Assembly: GCA_900545525.1 (NCBI GenBank)
Contig: UQZX01000009.1
Location: 1 to 64,000, forward strand
DNA: 64,000 bases
Reading direction: 5' to 3'
Source: an uncultured Prevotella sp.
GTDB lineage: Bacteria; Bacteroidota; Bacteroidia; Bacteroidales; Bacteroidaceae
Every line of letters begins with the position of its first letter. Position 1 is the stretch's first letter. Below, piece after piece: positions 9,719-17,702 of the stretch. Below the pieces are notes generated by a model that saw only the letters and a program-made list of their open reading frames with translations, was not told the DNA's origin and searched no databases. The position numbers and the translations under genes were made by a program.

Positions 9719-11509
9719 TTATTCTTGGACAGGAAGAGCTTGTAATGTATCAAAATTCTTAATGCCCTCTACCTCCATTGCTGCAGCCTCAGACTGGTTC
9801 ACGTTTCCGTCCTGATCTGCAACATACTTGCCGAAGATTATTTCTTTTGCAAATTCTTCAGCCTGTGGGAAAATACTACTTGTAACCAGTAGAATCTTGG
9901 AGCTTTCATCAAGTCCCATCAGTACTGCTATCACATTTCCATTTTTCATAAGCGTACAAAAGCCATAGGTATGCTTGAAGGCGTATCCCGTCACAATCAT
10001 ACCCTCTTTTACAAGGCTGAAGCCTTTCTTCTTCATGGCATTCACTACAGCAGTGTGCCCCTCCATTTTCCAGCCTTTAGGACATTCCATTGTCAGCAAT
10101 ATCTTGCCCAGCTTGCTGTTCGGGTTCCACTTATATTCATAGCTGCCATAATTATATTCATATTCAGCCATCCTTTCCGTGAGAAAGAACTTGCCTTCCA
10201 TGCTGCATGCCATATTGACGTCTTTCGTCTTGAACTTAATCTCTGTCTTATAAGTATAATCCTTCGGACTTTCCCCGGACATCAGACTCTCTGCCGTCTC
10301 TCCGAATTTGGCATCCTTGATACCAGTTCCGTCGTTAAGGATTGAGTTCACAAATGTATCAGCAATATGCTCGCGGTTGACATAGTCGCTTTGAATGGTA
10401 CCGGAGTATCTGCCGGCACTGCGATTATAGAACTCCTCTTTGCTTGTTTCCTTAAACTCTTCGTTAATGACAGTGTACACGTTTCCTTCTACTCCCAGAT
10501 ATCCGAAACCATCTATAACATAAATATTGTCAAGATCAACCGTTTGCTTTTCCTCGCCCTTTGTGTCGAGAATTTGTATTTCATGAGAGTTATACGTCTT
10601 CTGTGCTATCAAGTCTCCATTAAAGGCAAAATGTAAGTCACAATATTTGGCACGTATGATTGTTTCGCCGTCCAGATTAACCATTCCGTAGTTGCCGTTA
10701 TCGTCTGAATATATAATCAGATCGCCTTTCATTTCACGCAGAGAGCTCACTTTGGAAGGCAGCTTATGCTTGTCGCCATCCATGTCTATAAGAATATTCT
10801 GGTCTTCGTCCGTAGTGTTGATATAGCCATAAAACATATCAGGGCAAATTGAGTGGCGTCCCAATTCAAGAACCTGGTCGCCAGAAGTATCTATGACATA
10901 ACACGACATCATTAAATCGGAGTCATTTTCTTTTTTACCTACTATAGCGTATCCGTTCTTAAAGCTTGACGCAGCATCATATATACAAGGTATCACATAC
11001 TTGCCCTTCTTATTGACAAAACCATATTTACCTTCTGCTGTCATAACACACAGGAGACCATCTGAAAAAGACTCTTTGCACTCGAATATCTCGACATTAT
11101 CTACTGGTGAAAGCTCAAACTCCGTTTCACCCGACTTGTTTACTATCTCTATACGCTTTTCCGGGCGGACGACAGGCACTAAGCCGTCGGTCATTATGCC
11201 CACGGCGTTGAGGTTTTCGCAGCCTTTAACTGCCTCGGGAGTCTTTCCTCCTATTTTATATAAGGTATAGCCATTATTCTCTTTCACCGAGAAATAACCG
11301 TTTATAGCCATTGTCGGAGTCTCGTCGAACTCGCTGTCGTACACGATATTCCCCTTATTATCAATCATCGACCACCTGCCTTCCTGAGATGTCTGCACCG
11401 GAAGCAGGTCGATTGTCTCTTCTTCGCTGCCCGGGGTGGAGCAAGACGTAAGACATAATAGCGTGGCTGTGCAGCAAATGATGCCCACATAGTTGAATAG
11501 TCTGTTCAT
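9719..11509 (-). CDS. WG-repeat lipoprotein
   Basis: 596 residues. The signal has lipobox LTSC with C23, so it is a lipoprotein, facing the periplasm or the cell surface. The first half contains beta repeats of the WG type (for example EGRWSMIDNKGNIVY and GKYGFVNKKGKYVIPCIYDA, then NYGMVNLDGETIIRAKY), which probably form a propeller-like fold. The second half (about 360-596) is unrecognised and includes EFAKEIIFGKY. It is the first gene of a unit with the two genes downstream. Function unknown; WG proteins are often regulatory or binding scaffolds, which is not shown here. Confidence 0.8.
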   Translation of the reverse strand: MNRLFNYVGIICCTATLLCLTSCSTPGSEEETIDLLPVQTSQEGRWSMIDNKGNIVYDSEFDETPTMAINGYFSVKENNGYTLYKIGGKTPEAVKGCENLNAVGIMTDGLVPVVRPEKRIEIVNKSGETEFELSPVDNVEIFECKESFSDGLLCVMTAEGKYGFVNKKGKYVIPCIYDAASSFKNGYAIVGKKENDSDLMMSCYVIDTSGDQVLELGRHSICPDMFYGYINTTDEDQNILIDMDGDKHKLPSKVSSLREMKGDLIIYSDDNGNYGMVNLDGETIIRAKYCDLHFAFNGDLIAQKTYNSHEIQILDTKGEEKQTVDLDNIYVIDGFGYLGVEGNVYTVINEEFKETSKEEFYNRSAGRYSGTIQSDYVNREHIADTFVNSILNDGTGIKDAKFGETAESLMSGESPKDYTYKTEIKFKTKDVNMACSMEGKFFLTERMAEYEYNYGSYEYKWNPNSKLGKILLTMECPKGWKMEGHTAVVNAMKKKGFSLVKEGMIVTGYAFKHTYGFCTLMKNGNVIAVLMGLDESSKILLVTSSIFPQAEEFAKEIIFGKYVADQDGNVNQSEAAAMEVEGIKNFDTLQALPVQE

Positions 11510-11592
11510 AGTTTCAAAGGTTTAAATATAATTTCCAGTTTTAAACAATGCAAATATTCGCTTGCAGTTGTTCTGTAGATAACAAAGAAAGA

Positions 11593-11621
11593 GGGCGGAG
11601 GCTGTGTTCTCACCTCCGCCC
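11593..11621 (-). terminator. terminator of the duplicated-domain lipoprotein gene
   Basis: GGGCGGAGG (11593-11601) pairs perfectly with CCTCCGCCC (11613-11621). On the minus strand the hairpin is followed by CTCTTTCTTTGTT. It separates the lipoprotein gene at 11653 from the WG-repeat operon. Confidence 0.8.
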
Positions 11622-11652
11622 CACGATATCCTTTTAGCTGATATGTGTCATG

Positions 11653-12576
11653 TCATCTTTTCTGATAAGGCACAGGAATGCTAATAAGACTTAGCGTATT
11701 ATCTGCAAAAACGTATGATGGAGAAGACATCTTTATATTTATATTTATCTTGGACACTTTAGCATTTACCCTGCTAATCTTTATAGTGAAAGTTTCTGTA
11801 GCACTACGGTCTACATCTGTTGTTAAAAGATGAGGGTAGTTAGTTCCATTACCGGCAACAATACCTATATCTTGGTTCCAATAGTTATTACCATTTTGGT
11901 CTCGTGCATCTCCAGGCTCAAAAGTCAAGTCTCTCAGGAAATAACCGGTCTTGTTGGCGAGGGTGAACGTTAAGAACACATCTGTTCCATTTTGGTATGT
12001 CTTTTCAAGAACATAGTCCAAGTTAAAGTCGTTCGTCAGAATGCCATTAGGAAGGCGGTTGTCCTCTATCCTTAAATCTGAAGTAGAGACTTCTGTCCGA
12101 GGATTTATATTTGCCTCATCTGCCTCACATGTGAATTTTAACTTGACAGTCCTTGCTGAATTAGATGTATCAAAATCGCCAATTCGGAACGTCCCGTTAA
12201 TGGTTTCGTCTTTTGCGAGACTTGTTTTAATTCCAGATTTATAGTCTCCCTGTTCCAAACGGATAGCAAAAGGCTTACTGTCATTATAATAGTATTCTTT
12301 GCCCTGATTGTCTATAGCTGTGCGAGTTGAGAGTGCAAAGTTCCTGATAGCCTTTCCGCTCTTGTTCTTTAGTGTAAAATCCGCAATGAGCACAGAGCCT
12401 ACGCGTTCAACGCGTGTGAACTTAAGGTCGAACGCACTCTTGAATGTGCGGTATCCATCTTCATCTTCTTCATCTTTATTGTCACAAGAAGAGAATGCCA
12501 TTGTGCCAAGAAAGGCGAGACAAACAATTAATAACAGGCTGCCGAAGCGAGCCGCAGTGTTTTTAATAAATTCCAT
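11653..12576 (-). CDS. lipoprotein with two copies of a DUF4352-like beta domain
   Basis: 307 residues from ATG at 12576; a longer frame begins at 12633 but lacks a proper signal at its start. The signal ends in lipobox FSSC with C31, followed by an acidic linker (DNKDEEDEDG). Two similar domains follow, each with a [LA]xNK[ST]Gxx[IL]R core and a D-x-G-x-x-Y/N motif (KNKSGKAIRNFALS then DNQGKEYYY; ANKTGYFLRDLTFE then DQNGNNYW). This looks like a tandem duplication of a DUF4352-like immunoglobulin-type fold. Exact family and role unknown. Confidence 0.75.
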   Translation of the reverse strand: MEFIKNTAARFGSLLLIVCLAFLGTMAFSSCDNKDEEDEDGYRTFKSAFDLKFTRVERVGSVLIADFTLKNKSGKAIRNFALSTRTAIDNQGKEYYYNDSKPFAIRLEQGDYKSGIKTSLAKDETINGTFRIGDFDTSNSARTVKLKFTCEADEANINPRTEVSTSDLRIEDNRLPNGILTNDFNLDYVLEKTYQNGTDVFLTFTLANKTGYFLRDLTFEPGDARDQNGNNYWNQDIGIVAGNGTNYPHLLTTDVDRSATETFTIKISRVNAKVSKININIKMSSPSYVFADNTLSLISIPVPYQKR

Positions 12577-12923
12577 AAATCGATTTGTTTTTGTTAAAGT
12601 TAAAAATATAGTTATTAATATAGTATAAAGCATGGGAGCTGTCAGCCTGTTTTTAAGGGCATACGAAATCCTGCCGAATGGTTTATAGAACCATCCGGTA
12701 CACTCTTCGCATGCACAATTTGCTTGTTTTTTAACCTTTTTTAAGGGGGGGGTAATTGCGAAACTTCACATATACGTACGGTGGTATTCATACCATAGTG
12801 AACCAGGTTGTATATGTTTAATGTTTCATTCATGGTTTCTTTTTAAGAAAAAACTATCTGTTGCAAATGTAAGTAAAATATCTTGAACCGCAAACCTTTT
12901 TATCGAATAATTTGCCAAAGCCT
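12577..12923. other. intergenic region with a G8 tract and a hairpin
   Basis: A 347-base gap upstream of the lipoprotein gene and downstream of the TPR gene, both on the minus strand. It contains a run of eight G (12745-12752) and an imperfect hairpin (CCGAATGGTT 12674-12683 with AACCATCCGG 12689-12698, one mismatch). No convincing TAnnTTTG box or gene was found. Confidence 0.5.
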
Positions 12924-13529
12924 TTATTTAGCGTTGGATTTACTGACTTCCAGCTCTTTCTCACATCCTTTCACCATGTTTTTTATTTGTTGCAGGCGTG
13001 CAGTAAGTATCGGTGTGATTTCAGAAAAGCGTTCATAAAAGGCGGTTGCAGAATTGAAATAGTCGCGCGCGTTAGCCCAGTCCTCGTTGAACATGTAGCA
13101 GAAGCCGAGACGGTACAGGGCATCACCCTTTTCGTTGTTAAAGCATACATTAAGCAGCTTTTCGTATAGCGGTATGGCTTCTTTGTATTTTCCAAGCTGA
13201 AAATGGCTTTCAGCGTTGCAGTAATAGTATACACTTCTTTCATGAGGTGCATAGTTCTCAATGTCCGGAAGGGCGGTGTTCAGATACTTGCAGGCGTTTT
13301 CATAGTCCCATTCATAATAGTGACATACGCCGATATACGCCTTGAAGCGCGGGTTAAGGTTGAATTTCTTGTCAAGCTTGCCGAAGAGAATGAGTGCCTC
13401 GTGATACTTTCCGCCTGAAAAATATTCCAGAGCCTTGCCCAGCTCCTCGCTTTCTGCCGATTTATGCCTCTGTGCATCAGCTGCAAGCGAGATGCTTATG
13501 GCAAAAAATAACAAGACAAATCTTCTCAT
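12924..13529 (-). CDS. exported tetratricopeptide-repeat protein
   Basis: 201 residues. A signal peptide (cleavage near AADA, residue 19) is followed by about four TPR-like helical pairs; ALEYFSGGKYHEALILFGKL, FQLGKYKEAIPLYEKLL and NEDWANARDYFNSA show the spacing. It is probably a periplasmic scaffold. Its ATG overlaps the stop of the M64 peptidase gene by four bases (ATGA), so it is translated with it, as the last gene of the operon beginning at 16865. Confidence 0.85.
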   Translation of the reverse strand: MRRFVLLFFAISISLAADAQRHKSAESEELGKALEYFSGGKYHEALILFGKLDKKFNLNPRFKAYIGVCHYYEWDYENACKYLNTALPDIENYAPHERSVYYYCNAESHFQLGKYKEAIPLYEKLLNVCFNNEKGDALYRLGFCYMFNEDWANARDYFNSATAFYERFSEITPILTARLQQIKNMVKGCEKELEVSKSNAK

Positions 13530-14821
13530 TTCGTGTAGAAGTCGATCAGGTTTGTGAGTGCTTTGCGGCAGACGATGCAGAACTCCGGATTTTCATTTGT
13601 CCTCATCCTGCAGTCCTGAACACCCCTGTACACACCGTGCATGCTGTATCCTGCACCCTCAAAAAGCCCCACTCTGTTTCTTATCGTCTCCTGATTGCCG
13701 CTTGGCGGGGTAGGGGTTGGAGTGCCTGAAGGTATGATGTTCTCCCATTTTCCGCTGAAGTTCTTCAATGTTGTGATGTTCGGTTCCCATGGCTCCACGT
13801 CCTTCGGATACATGTCCAGTTGCTCCGTTTCGTAAGTATACTCATCGGCAAGCCCTCCGAAACTGTGCCCGAACTCATGCACAACTACCGACTTGTATGC
13901 CGGATGATGTGTCATCGACAGGTTGTATGAGTTCAATATACCTCCTCCGCCATAATGTCCTGTGTTTACAAGTATGATTATATGTTCATAAGGAGTGCCC
14001 GCAAGACGGTCGTGCAAGTTCTTGATATTAAGTGTAGTTAGGTATCTTTCGCTGTAGAAAGTGTCAAAGTGCGAGCCAAGTGCCGTGTTCTTCCATATCC
14101 CTTTCGACGGCTCGCTTGTTCCGCTCTCTTGCGATGCCGCCTTTACGGCAATGACATTGAACCTGCCTTTCAGCGACTTGAACGGCTCATGAGCGAACAA
14201 CGCCTCGTTTGCCGTCTTTGCATCGTCAATGAAAGTGTCCATTTCTCCGTCCGTATATCCCTCGGAAATGTATGCGATGTTAATACATTTCTCCTTGTTC
14301 TCCGCCTCCATAAGTGTCACGTATGGAGTGATGTTGCGCTCTCCGATATGCCTTATCAGTATGTCCGACGGCGCTACCGTGTGTGTTAGCGAAGCCGTTA
14401 TCTCCCGTCTGTTGTTGCGCAGGTCCACGGTAACCTCTACCGTGTCGAGCGGCATGGGTATGAGAAACACGTTTTCGAACGAGCGCCCAGCCTGTTTTGC
14501 CTCGGGATATGTCAGCCATTCCTGAAACAAAGTGGAGAACGAGTTACGGTAGATAATCCGTCCGTCTTTGCTGCTTTTTACCGTTATCTGCCCGTTTCCC
14601 TCCACCGGAACCTCTGCCAGCCGGCTGTGTTTGCCGTGCCAGCCGGGCATGACGCTGAGTTTGTCTACATATATATATTGTCTTTCCGCATTTCCCGAGA
14701 AAGTATAGTCTATGCGAAGTGTCCTTTCAGAGAAATATTTCTCAAAGTCGCCTGCATGTAAAAGCGTGCAGCTTGCCAGCATGCACACCGCCGCAATTAT
14801 CTTGTAAGTAAACCTTTTCAT
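13526..14821 (-). CDS. secreted M64-family metallopeptidase (IgA-peptidase-like)
   Basis: 431 residues with a signal peptide (to about 23) and an N-terminal beta domain (about 24-150). The catalytic domain has the zinc motif HEFGHSFGGLADE: H315, H319 and D326 as ligands, E316 as catalytic base. This arrangement and the following DEYTYE are those of peptidase family M64, named for the Clostridium ramosum IgA protease; Bacteroides members are mostly of unknown substrate. Full length. It lies two bases downstream of the HPPK-like gene and overlaps the TPR gene. An IgA substrate is not established for this protein. Confidence 0.92.
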   Translation of the reverse strand: MKRFTYKIIAAVCMLASCTLLHAGDFEKYFSERTLRIDYTFSGNAERQYIYVDKLSVMPGWHGKHSRLAEVPVEGNGQITVKSSKDGRIIYRNSFSTLFQEWLTYPEAKQAGRSFENVFLIPMPLDTVEVTVDLRNNRREITASLTHTVAPSDILIRHIGERNITPYVTLMEAENKEKCINIAYISEGYTDGEMDTFIDDAKTANEALFAHEPFKSLKGRFNVIAVKAASQESGTSEPSKGIWKNTALGSHFDTFYSERYLTTLNIKNLHDRLAGTPYEHIIILVNTGHYGGGGILNSYNLSMTHHPAYKSVVVHEFGHSFGGLADEYTYETEQLDMYPKDVEPWEPNITTLKNFSGKWENIIPSGTPTPTPPSGNQETIRNRVGLFEGAGYSMHGVYRGVQDCRMRTNENPEFCIVCRKALTNLIDFYTK

Positions 14822-14823
14822 AG

Positions 14824-15192
14824 TCAGAAAGAAATGTTCTTTATCAGCTTTTGTATATAGTCGCGCTGCCAGTCGCCTTTGTGCAGCCTTGTTTCGTTGA
14901 ATTTAAGAATGTCTATGTCTATTGCTATTATTCCTTTCATCGAGTTCTCCGCCGTGCGCCCTATGCACCTTTCTATATATTTAAGGTGTCCTTCTACCGT
15001 CGCGACGCTGTCATCCGACTTTATGTGACACAGACAGTTGAGGAATTTCTCCGATTTCAGTCCGACCGGTTCCGTCCATATCGCCTCCGTAAACTTGGCA
15101 AAAGGAAACATCTTCCCAATCATTTTTACGGCAAGCATAATGTTCCTTGCCTGATCTGTGTTGCTTCCCAATGATATGATAATGTTGTTCAT
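14824..15192 (-). CDS. HPPK-like protein (FolK family), short and possibly altered
   Basis: 122 residues, shorter than usual FolK (about 150-160). It has the family start (IISLGSN), FLNC in the middle and the acidic pair of the metal site in IAIDIDIL. FolK transfers pyrophosphate from ATP to hydroxymethyl-dihydropterin in folate synthesis. In the normal signature the metal-binding part is preceded by a Pro-Arg pair (RxxPRxxDxD); here the region reads MKGIIAIDIDIL, with that Arg missing. It sits in an operon with FHA, SPOR and peptidase genes, not folate genes. It may be a FolK paralogue with a changed role; catalytic activity is uncertain. Confidence 0.75.
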   Translation of the reverse strand: MNNIIISLGSNTDQARNIMLAVKMIGKMFPFAKFTEAIWTEPVGLKSEKFLNCLCHIKSDDSVATVEGHLKYIERCIGRTAENSMKGIIAIDIDILKFNETRLHKGDWQRDYIQKLIKNISF

Positions 15193-15256
15193 TCAACCGG
15201 ATTTTTAGGAATATATGCCGCATAATTCATATCACCGCAGTCTGCAAATGCCCTTT

Positions 15257-15790
15257 TCAGTCATTCTCGGAGTCAGCCGTGCGCAGTATTATGCTTGTGG
15301 CTCCGATTGTAAACAGCGAGCCGTCGTATATTATCCGCCGCTCCCTGTTGCCCAAAATCTCGTTGTCGACGAATGTTCCTGTATAGCTCGGACCATCGCG
15401 CAGCACATATTTAAGATTTCCCTTTTTGTCGCGCGACACGTTTATCACGCAGTGGTTCATGTCTATACTCGGGTCGTTGGTCTCTATCGGAGTGTTCGCG
15501 GCGCTTCCCTTCATGTACCTTCCGATGCTGTTGTCGCCGTATTGAAGCGGTATTACCTGCTTGTAGTGGAAGACGTTCTCAATGACAACAATCGAGCCGA
15601 AGCCCTTTTCGTTAGCCAGCTCGTCATGTTTCTCGTCGCGCGGCCTGTCTTTCAGCTTGGAGACGCCGATGCGTATGCCGAACTGTTTTCCGCACTCCGT
15701 ACATTCAAATACGAGCGACTGCCCGTCCTTGTATTTAGTTTCGTCAAACGTGATGAAGTTATCACACTTGGGACATCTTACTCTTTTCAT
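15257..15790 (-). CDS. zinc-ribbon plus FHA-domain protein
   Basis: 177 residues, with no signal peptide and thus cytoplasmic. Residues 6-33 form a zinc ribbon (C6-x2-C9 and C30-x2-C33). A forkhead-associated domain occupies about 80-170; its core is seen as NSIGRYMKG, MNHCVINV and YTGTFVDNEIL. FHA domains bind phosphothreonine, which implies a Ser/Thr kinase elsewhere; none is in the window. The gene starts one base after the stop of the SPOR gene, so it is in the same operon. Confidence 0.88.
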   Translation of the reverse strand: MKRVRCPKCDNFITFDETKYKDGQSLVFECTECGKQFGIRIGVSKLKDRPRDEKHDELANEKGFGSIVVIENVFHYKQVIPLQYGDNSIGRYMKGSAANTPIETNDPSIDMNHCVINVSRDKKGNLKYVLRDGPSYTGTFVDNEILGNRERRIIYDGSLFTIGATSIILRTADSEND

Positions 15791-15791
15791 C

Positions 15792-16865
15792 CTAATTCCT
15801 TACCCTGTAGACCCATACGTCGCTGAAGCTGTTGTCTTTCTTCAGCCTGTTCATTGCAGCAAAGGCATCCTTTTCTTCCTTGTATCTGCCGGAAACAACC
15901 TTTATGTTGCGCCTTTCCGAAAGCACGGTTGCATTGTCAAGCCCGTTCCTGCGCAGCTTTGCGGCAAACTCCTCTGCATTCTTCTTTGTTATGCGCGAAG
16001 CCAATACGATGCAATAATAGTCTTCTGCCGCCTCTTCCTGCGGTGCTTCCGCCTTTATGCCATGACCTTCCGCCGCATCCGTCATGTCCGTTGCGGCAGC
16101 CGTTCCGGATGTTTCAGTCTTCGGAGCCTTGTCTGCAACCTCGATATTCTCTATGCTTCCCAGCGTCACGTCCTTAGGCATGAGCCTGTAAATAACGCCG
16201 TTCTCAATCTTGCCCATCTGTACTCCCGGCTGCTTGTCAGAACCGAGAGGTGTGGAAATGAGGAAAAAGGCGATAACGGCAACCATGAAAGCCACGGCGT
16301 TGCGTATGGCGCTGACCCTGATACTTATTGTGTTTTCCCTTTTTCCTGCCACATCCGCCGCCACCGCGTCATCCTCTTTTATTACTATGTCCTCTGCCTT
16401 TATGGGAGCAGTCTCTACGGTTAGGGGAGGTATGACCGTGCGGTTGTCGCATGCGGCTATCTCAAACGCCGACAGACCGTAAAGCTCCGGCGTAAGTATT
16501 CCTGCCTCGCATGGTGTAAAGTCGTATGTCCCGTTGCCGTTAAGTGCCAGCACGCCGATGTTGTTCAGAGTATATTCACCGTCTCTTTCCATACACCTTT
16601 TAAGGTCCTCGACCTCCTGTCTTATGCGGTTCTCAGCTTCAGGATAGCTTAAATCGTATACTTCTGTATATGAATGTATTAGCAAAGAGTCGTTCATGTC
16701 AAGCTTCGGGTTGAACCCAACGGTGCGCAACGGTGGGAAAAACCTGTTCTCCAACTCGTCGTAGCAGGCATCCACATGGTGCGCAACGAAGCCTCCAAGC
16801 CCTGGAACAATGACGCAGTCGTTGTTCAACAGCAATATTTCGATATGTCTTTCCAGTTCAATCAC
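15792..16865 (-). CDS. HU-CCDC81 and SPOR domain membrane protein
   Basis: 357 residues. The N-terminal half (about 1-130) matches the bacterial HU-CCDC81 pair (IEILLLNNDCVIVPGLGGFVA is close to the family start). One transmembrane helix follows (about 190-206, VAFMVAVIAFFLIS), and a C-terminal SPOR domain (about 280-355) that should bind denuded peptidoglycan strands at division sites. A cytoplasmic nucleic-acid-like module is thus joined to a periplasmic wall-binding one. The start is GTG at 16865; the next Met is residue 57 and would cut the conserved domain. The promoter at 16871-16902 puts the RNA start almost on this GTG. First gene of a five-gene operon. Confidence 0.88.
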   Translation of the reverse strand: MIELERHIEILLLNNDCVIVPGLGGFVAHHVDACYDELENRFFPPLRTVGFNPKLDMNDSLLIHSYTEVYDLSYPEAENRIRQEVEDLKRCMERDGEYTLNNIGVLALNGNGTYDFTPCEAGILTPELYGLSAFEIAACDNRTVIPPLTVETAPIKAEDIVIKEDDAVAADVAGKRENTISIRVSAIRNAVAFMVAVIAFFLISTPLGSDKQPGVQMGKIENGVIYRLMPKDVTLGSIENIEVADKAPKTETSGTAAATDMTDAAEGHGIKAEAPQEEAAEDYYCIVLASRITKKNAEEFAAKLRRNGLDNATVLSERRNIKVVSGRYKEEKDAFAAMNRLKKDNSFSDVWVYRVRN

Positions 16866-16870
16866 AAATG

Positions 16871-16902
16871 CAAAATTACTCCTTTTTATTTAATTAAGCA
16901 AA
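16871..16902 (-). promoter_or_regulatory. promoter of the SPOR-FHA-HPPK-M64-TPR operon
   Basis: On the minus strand: TTTG (16902-16899), a 20-bp spacer and TAATTTTG (16878-16871). It fits the Bacteroidetes promoter well. The predicted RNA start is at about 16864-16866, on the GTG start codon itself. Confidence 0.8.
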
Positions 16903-17064
16903 TTATCATTTGAGTTTGTTCTCCCTTTTTGTGCATATTGGGAATGCGCAGAATTCTCCATTTGCCTAATTCCTGATTATGATATCTTAATTATTAATTA
17001 ACGTTAGTTCGATGGAAACTCATGTTTAGTAGCCCTTTCAGTATGCATTCATATATTTAACGGG

Positions 17065-17239
17065 TTAGACGCATTCACATTAAATGTATTGGTGCGCCCT
17101 GAAAGGGCAACGAGCCAATAGCCCGGGGTGCCGCTACGCTCTGCCCCAGGCTATGCTCTCGCTGCCCTTGCAGGGCGCTTAGAGTATAAATTTGTCTAAC
17201 TCACGTTGTTTAATATGAATTCGTCTAATTCAAGTTAAT
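17065..17239. repeat. REP-like nested palindrome with flanking repeats
   Basis: Three nested inverted repeats share one centre. Outer: 17065-17084 with 17209-17228 (18 of 20 match). Middle: 17094-17109 with 17163-17178 (GCGCCCTG.AAGGGCA arms, one mismatch). Inner: 17118-17128 with 17144-17154 (ATAGCC.GGGG). In addition GTCTAA-TCA-GTT-type direct repeats lie at 17191-17210 and 17220-17239, 29 bp apart. The CCCTGAAAGGGCA core resembles REP elements scattered in Bacteroidetes genomes. No transposase is nearby. Confidence 0.75.
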
Positions 17240-17342
17240 TACCCGTCCGTGTTGTCTTTCTATAGTGTTAAGTAATGTTTACAGCTGTTAACTGCGCCGC
17301 TTCCGTTTTTGCAGGGCAAAACTTGCGAAATAGAAAGATGCC

Positions 17343-17368
17343 ATGCACAAAAAACATGTTTTGTGCAT
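17343..17368. repeat. hairpin with ATGCACAAAA arms
   Basis: ATGCACAAAA (17343-17352) pairs perfectly with TTTTGTGCAT (17359-17368) around a six-base loop. The word TGCACAAAA recurs at about 17408-17416, inside TGTTGCACAAAACAACA, itself an inverted repeat. Its role is unknown; no gene adjoins it. Confidence 0.55.
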
Positions 17369-17525
17369 TGAATTCCTTTCCGCGTCATCTGAAAACGCTA
17401 AATATGTTGCACAAAACAACATAATGTGTGCAGTAAAATGCCGTGATATACACTTTTTAACATCTCTTTTGTTCCTTCCGTGGTCTTTTTACGAACCTTT
17501 TGAGGCGTGAAATATGTCCCTCTGT

Positions 17526-17702
17526 TTCATAACCCATAGTTTTTCACTGCGTAAAGCTATGCTTTTTGCACCGAAAATCATAGCTTTTTAAGTGCAAAGT
17601 GGCTCATTTCAGCCTCTGATATGTGCCATTTCATGCTTCAATAGACGGCATATTGCAGCCTGAAATGCCGCATATTGCAGTCTGAAGTGGCGCACTTTGC
17701 AA
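17526..17702. repeat. 22-bp-period palindrome array A (about 8 units)
   Basis: Imperfect palindromic words of about 13 bp are centred near 17537, 17559, 17581, 17603, 17625, 17647, 17669 and 17691, a step of 22 bp. Clear examples are AAAGCTATGCTTT (17553-17565), its near-inverse AAATCATAGCTTT (17575-17587), AAAGTGGCTCATTT, AAATGCCGCATATT and AAGTGGCGCACTT. Words differ, the step does not. It shares CGTAAAGCTATG and ATAACCCATAG with array C at 48540-48598. Confidence 0.65.

Noticed and set aside
12783..12794. GGTATTCATACC as an operator
   Set aside because: Only five base pairs per arm and no promoter nearby; not above chance.
17526..17702. CRISPR array
   Set aside because: The 22-bp units are palindromic variants without constant repeats and unique 30-bp spacers, and there are no cas genes.
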